Assembly: GCA_036787065.1 (NCBI GenBank) | Contig: DAIQPZ010000139.1 | Span: forward strand, 1 to 7,133 | Reading direction: 5' to 3' | From: JAJYIW01 sp036787065 | GTDB taxonomy: Bacteria > Chloroflexota > Anaerolineae > Anaerolineales > Anaerolineaceae | Length of the DNA: 7,133 nt | Shown here: positions 4,812-7,133 of the stretch, in pieces | Position numbering within the stretch: the first letter of the stretch is position 1 | Layout of the letters: each line of letters opens with the position of its first letter | Notes under the pieces: model-generated | What the model saw: the letters and a program-made list of their open reading frames with translations, nothing else | The model's database searches: none | What the model was told of the DNA's origin: nothing | Made by a program: the position numbers and the translations under genes

Positions 4812-6554
4812 GTGAACGAACAAACTCAAGAACAAACCACGGTCTTACTCCCCGAGCGTTTCAAAGATGTCCTTACGCCAGATACCCGCCCTGGTTATTC
4901 TGGATACCTGCTGCCGGCTGACCAACTGACCGGATTTGCGACCGCCCTGAAAGATGAGATGGGTTATGACTACCTGTCATCCATCACCGCGGTGGATTAT
5001 TACCCGGAAAACAAACTCGAACTGGTTTACCATGCTTATAAAACCACGGGTGGGCCGGCGTTTATTTTCAAAGTGCAGACGCCGCGGGATGAAGCGGTCG
5101 TGCCATCGCTCGTGCCGGTGTATGCGGGTGCAGAATTCCAGGAGCGTGAAGCCTGGGATCTGATGGGGGTCCGTTTCACCGGTCATCCGGATTTACGACG
5201 CATCTTGCTTTGGGAAGGTTTTTCCGGGCATCCGATGCGTAAGGATTGGAAAGAAGCGTATTACGAAGAAGATTTCAAGCCCTTTAAGAGCCGGTGGCCG
5301 GATGGCCACGCTGCGTGGGCGGAAGACGGGAATCCATTTGGAGATAACGTGGCCTACCCGGCCGGCTTTGATCCTGAAAAATGGACACCGGAAACTGAAA
5401 CATTGTTTTACGCTGGCCTATCTACCCCTCAAGACCTGTTGGACCACGAGCTCAAGACGGACCGGATTGTGGTGAATCTGGGTCCCCAACACCCTTCGAC
5501 CCACGGTGTATTCCGCATGGTGGTCTCACTGGAAGGTGAAACCATCATCGATCTGAAACCTGTCATGGGCTACCTGCACCGCAACCACGAGAAGATCGCC
5601 GAGCGCAATACTTACTTAATGAACATGCCTTTTACCGACCGGCTGGATTACATCTCCTCGATGAGCAATAACTTCGGGTATGCCCTGGCGGTCGAAAAAT
5701 TGATGGGGATTAAACCCCCCGAACGAGCCGAGTATATCCGGGTGATCATGGCCGAGTTAACCCGTATATCCAGCCATTTGATCGCGACCGGCTTTTTGCT
5801 CAACGACCTGGGCGCTTTCTTTACACCGGCGCTATATACCCTGGAAGAGCGAGAGTTGATCCTGGACATTTTCGAGGCCGTCTCTGGTTCTCGCATGATG
5901 TGCAATTACTTCCGCTTTGGCGGTTTGGCGCGCGATTTACCCGATGGCATCCTTGAAAAAATTCGCGCGCTGGTGGTGGATCGCCTGCCGCGCAAGATGG
6001 AGGAATGGGATCGCTACCTGACCCGCAGTGAATTAGTCCAGGCCCGCTGCCAGGGGGTAGGGGTCTTAACCGCTGAGCAGGCGATCGCTTTTTCGGCTGC
6101 TGGCCCAGTGCTGCGCGCTTCTGGGGTACCCTATGATGTGCGCCGGGCCGAGCCTTACAGCATCTACGACCGGTTCGATTTTGACGTGGCCGTGGCCTAC
6201 CATGGCGACGTTTACGACCGCTTCCTCGTGCGCATGGAAGAAATCCGCCAGAGCATGGCTATTATAAGGCAGGCGCTAAAGGACATTCCAGAAGGGCCGA
6301 TCCAGACCGGAAAACCGCAGTACCAGGTGAGGGTGCCGGCAGGCGAAGCTTATGGCCGTGTCGAAGGGCCAAAAGGCGAATTAGGTTTCTATATTATTTC
6401 GAACGGAAAGCCAAACCCCTGGCGTTATCACGTCCGAGCGCCATCTTTTATCAATCTGACCAGCTTGAGCCAGATCAGCCGTATGCATAAAGTTGCTGAT
6501 GTAGTGGTGATCCTGGGGTCGATCGATATTGTTTTAGGTGAAGTTGACCGGTAA
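4812..6554 (+). CDS. nuoCD: Fused NADH-quinone oxidoreductase subunit C/D (complex I, quinone site)
   Basis: One 580-residue protein joins the 30-kDa (NuoC) and 49-kDa (NuoD) peripheral-arm subunits, as in E. coli. Residues ~10-150 are NuoC, with the signature EREAWDLMGVRFTGHPDLRRI near 111; most homologues read DLFG where this one has DLMG. A charged, Trp-containing linker spans about 150-213. NuoD follows, with NLGPQHPSTHGVFRM (its QHPSTHG at ~226-232) and GYLHRNHEK (~253-261; usual form LHRGxEK), and ends in DIVLGEVDR. The HPSTHG histidine and the Tyr in NTYL belong to the segments that line the quinone pocket in known structures. GTG 4812 is chosen because GGAG (4802-4805) lies 6 nt before it; GTG 4800 in the same frame has no comparable site. 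It sits 17 nt after nuoB and 13 nt before nuoI, so it is cotranscribed. The start is the only real uncertainty. Confidence 0.95.
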   Translation: MNEQTQEQTTVLLPERFKDVLTPDTRPGYSGYLLPADQLTGFATALKDEMGYDYLSSITAVDYYPENKLELVYHAYKTTGGPAFIFKVQTPRDEAVVPSLVPVYAGAEFQEREAWDLMGVRFTGHPDLRRILLWEGFSGHPMRKDWKEAYYEEDFKPFKSRWPDGHAAWAEDGNPFGDNVAYPAGFDPEKWTPETETLFYAGLSTPQDLLDHELKTDRIVVNLGPQHPSTHGVFRMVVSLEGETIIDLKPVMGYLHRNHEKIAERNTYLMNMPFTDRLDYISSMSNNFGYALAVEKLMGIKPPERAEYIRVIMAELTRISSHLIATGFLLNDLGAFFTPALYTLEERELILDIFEAVSGSRMMCNYFRFGGLARDLPDGILEKIRALVVDRLPRKMEEWDRYLTRSELVQARCQGVGVLTAEQAIAFSAAGPVLRASGVPYDVRRAEPYSIYDRFDFDVAVAYHGDVYDRFLVRMEEIRQSMAIIRQALKDIPEGPIQTGKPQYQVRVPAGEAYGRVEGPKGELGFYIISNGKPNPWRYHVRAPSFINLTSLSQISRMHKVADVVVILGSIDIVLGEVDR

Positions 6555-6567
6555 GAGGAGGTCTTTG

Positions 6568-7133
6568 ATGTATGGTTGGCAGATGATCAAGGGGTTGGGC
6601 GTTACACTTCATCATTTTTTGGAGACTTATTGGGTCGATCTCAAGATGCTCTGGAACGGAAAGGGTTATTACACACCTGAAGGGATTGCCCAGCGGACCA
6701 GCAGCGAGGCCAGTGGTATTTTTACCGTGCAATATCCTGAAGAAAAAATCCCGGTCCCCGAAGAATTTCGCTACATCCCTTTTTTGGTTTATGATCTGGG
6801 ACCCGCGGGCGAGCCGGTCGACCGCTGCACGTCCTGCGGGATCTGCGCAAAAGTTTGCCCACCGCAGTGCATCTTCATCGAGCGCAGCAACGACCCGGTA
6901 ACCGGTCGCCCGGTACCTGCCCCGGCTGAATTTCAGATTGACATTGATACCTGTATGAACTGCGGGTTGTGCGCCGAATACTGCCCATTCGACGCGATCA
7001 AGATGGATCACGATTATGAAATCGCGTCTTATGATCGCATGGAGCACCATATCTATAACAAAGCCAAATTATCCAAACCGGCTTCTTATTATGCTTCGAT
7101 CCGGCCGACCAATTTCGCCAGTGAAGAGGCAGT
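6568..7133 (+). CDS. nuoI: NADH-quinone oxidoreductase subunit I (complex I, 2x[4Fe-4S]), 3'-partial
   Basis: NuoI/TYKY is the ferredoxin-like peripheral subunit carrying clusters N6a and N6b, passing electrons towards N2 in NuoB. The frame starts at ATG 6568, with AGGAGGT (6556-6562) 5 nt upstream, the best ribosome site of the operon, and runs 188 complete codons to the window edge with no stop. The cluster motifs are C87-x2-C90-x2-C93-x3-C97-P and C129-x2-C132-x2-C135-x3-C139-P, the classic pair in which the fourth Cys of each motif serves the other cluster. An N-terminal amphipathic stretch (GLGVTLHHFLETYW) is as usual for the family. The segment after the second motif contains DYEIASYDR, the conserved NuoI sequence. 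The tail may be longer than E. coli NuoI (about 180 residues). In most operons nuoH lies between nuoD and nuoI; it does not here. Confidence 0.93.
   Translation, partial: MYGWQMIKGLGVTLHHFLETYWVDLKMLWNGKGYYTPEGIAQRTSSEASGIFTVQYPEEKIPVPEEFRYIPFLVYDLGPAGEPVDRCTSCGICAKVCPPQCIFIERSNDPVTGRPVPAPAEFQIDIDTCMNCGLCAEYCPFDAIKMDHDYEIASYDRMEHHIYNKAKLSKPASYYASIRPTNFASEEA

Noticed and set aside
6475..7050. 191-residue open frame on the - strand
   Set aside because: Lies opposite the end of nuoCD and nuoI, which have unambiguous family motifs; it is a shadow frame.
1..7133. CRISPR array, tRNA, rRNA, phage or toxin-antitoxin genes
   Set aside because: No regularly spaced repeats, cloverleaf or rRNA-like sequence, and no protein with such motifs was seen on either strand.

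Overview
The window reads as chromosomal DNA from a free-living bacterium. I lean towards Chloroflexota, Anaerolineae-like. That rests on my general impression of the complex I subunit sequences (fused NuoCD, long NuoI) and of the repeat-rich, AT-richer intergenic DNA; nothing in the window proves it. No rRNA, tRNA, CRISPR array or transposase gene is visible.

Left part (1-1113): two small membrane-associated proteins of unknown function on the + strand. The first (18-452) has a frame that stays open to the left window edge, so its true start may lie outside. The second (732-983) is a single-TM protein with three cysteines in its exported part. A 12-codon micro-ORF with a good ribosome site overlaps its start, and a probable terminator follows it.

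Middle left (1114-2583, - strand): a two-gene unit. A small three-helix membrane protein (2583 to 2341) is followed 16 nt later by a short-chain dehydrogenase/reductase (SDR, 2324 to 1114). The SDR is split by a one-base frameshift near 2157-2163 but is otherwise complete, with its Rossmann glycine motif, catalytic Ser/Tyr/Lys and a roughly 130-residue C-terminal extension.

Middle (2584-3129): 546 bp without a credible gene. It holds two related miniature inverted-repeat elements (2796-2907 and 3052-3119). Both have GTAACT-type ends and 8-bp target duplications, one perfect and one with a single mismatch. A sequence resembling a common dispersed bacterial repeat lies between them.

Right part (3130-7133): a winged-helix regulator with SufR-like C-terminal cysteines (3783 to 3130, -) is divergent from a complex I (NADH:quinone oxidoreductase) operon, nuoB - nuoCD (fused) - nuoI, which runs off the right edge. 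The 324-bp intergenic space has a strong sigma70-type promoter in each direction, a perfect 14-bp palindrome, and an inverted repeat that brackets the regulator's -35 box. The three nuo genes encode connecting subunits of the peripheral arm: N2 cluster (NuoB), quinone site (NuoCD) and N6a/N6b clusters (NuoI). The operon starts at nuoB with no nuoA before it, and there is no nuoH between nuoCD and nuoI. The layout suggests, but does not prove, that an Fe-S or redox-sensing repressor/activator controls the nuo operon.
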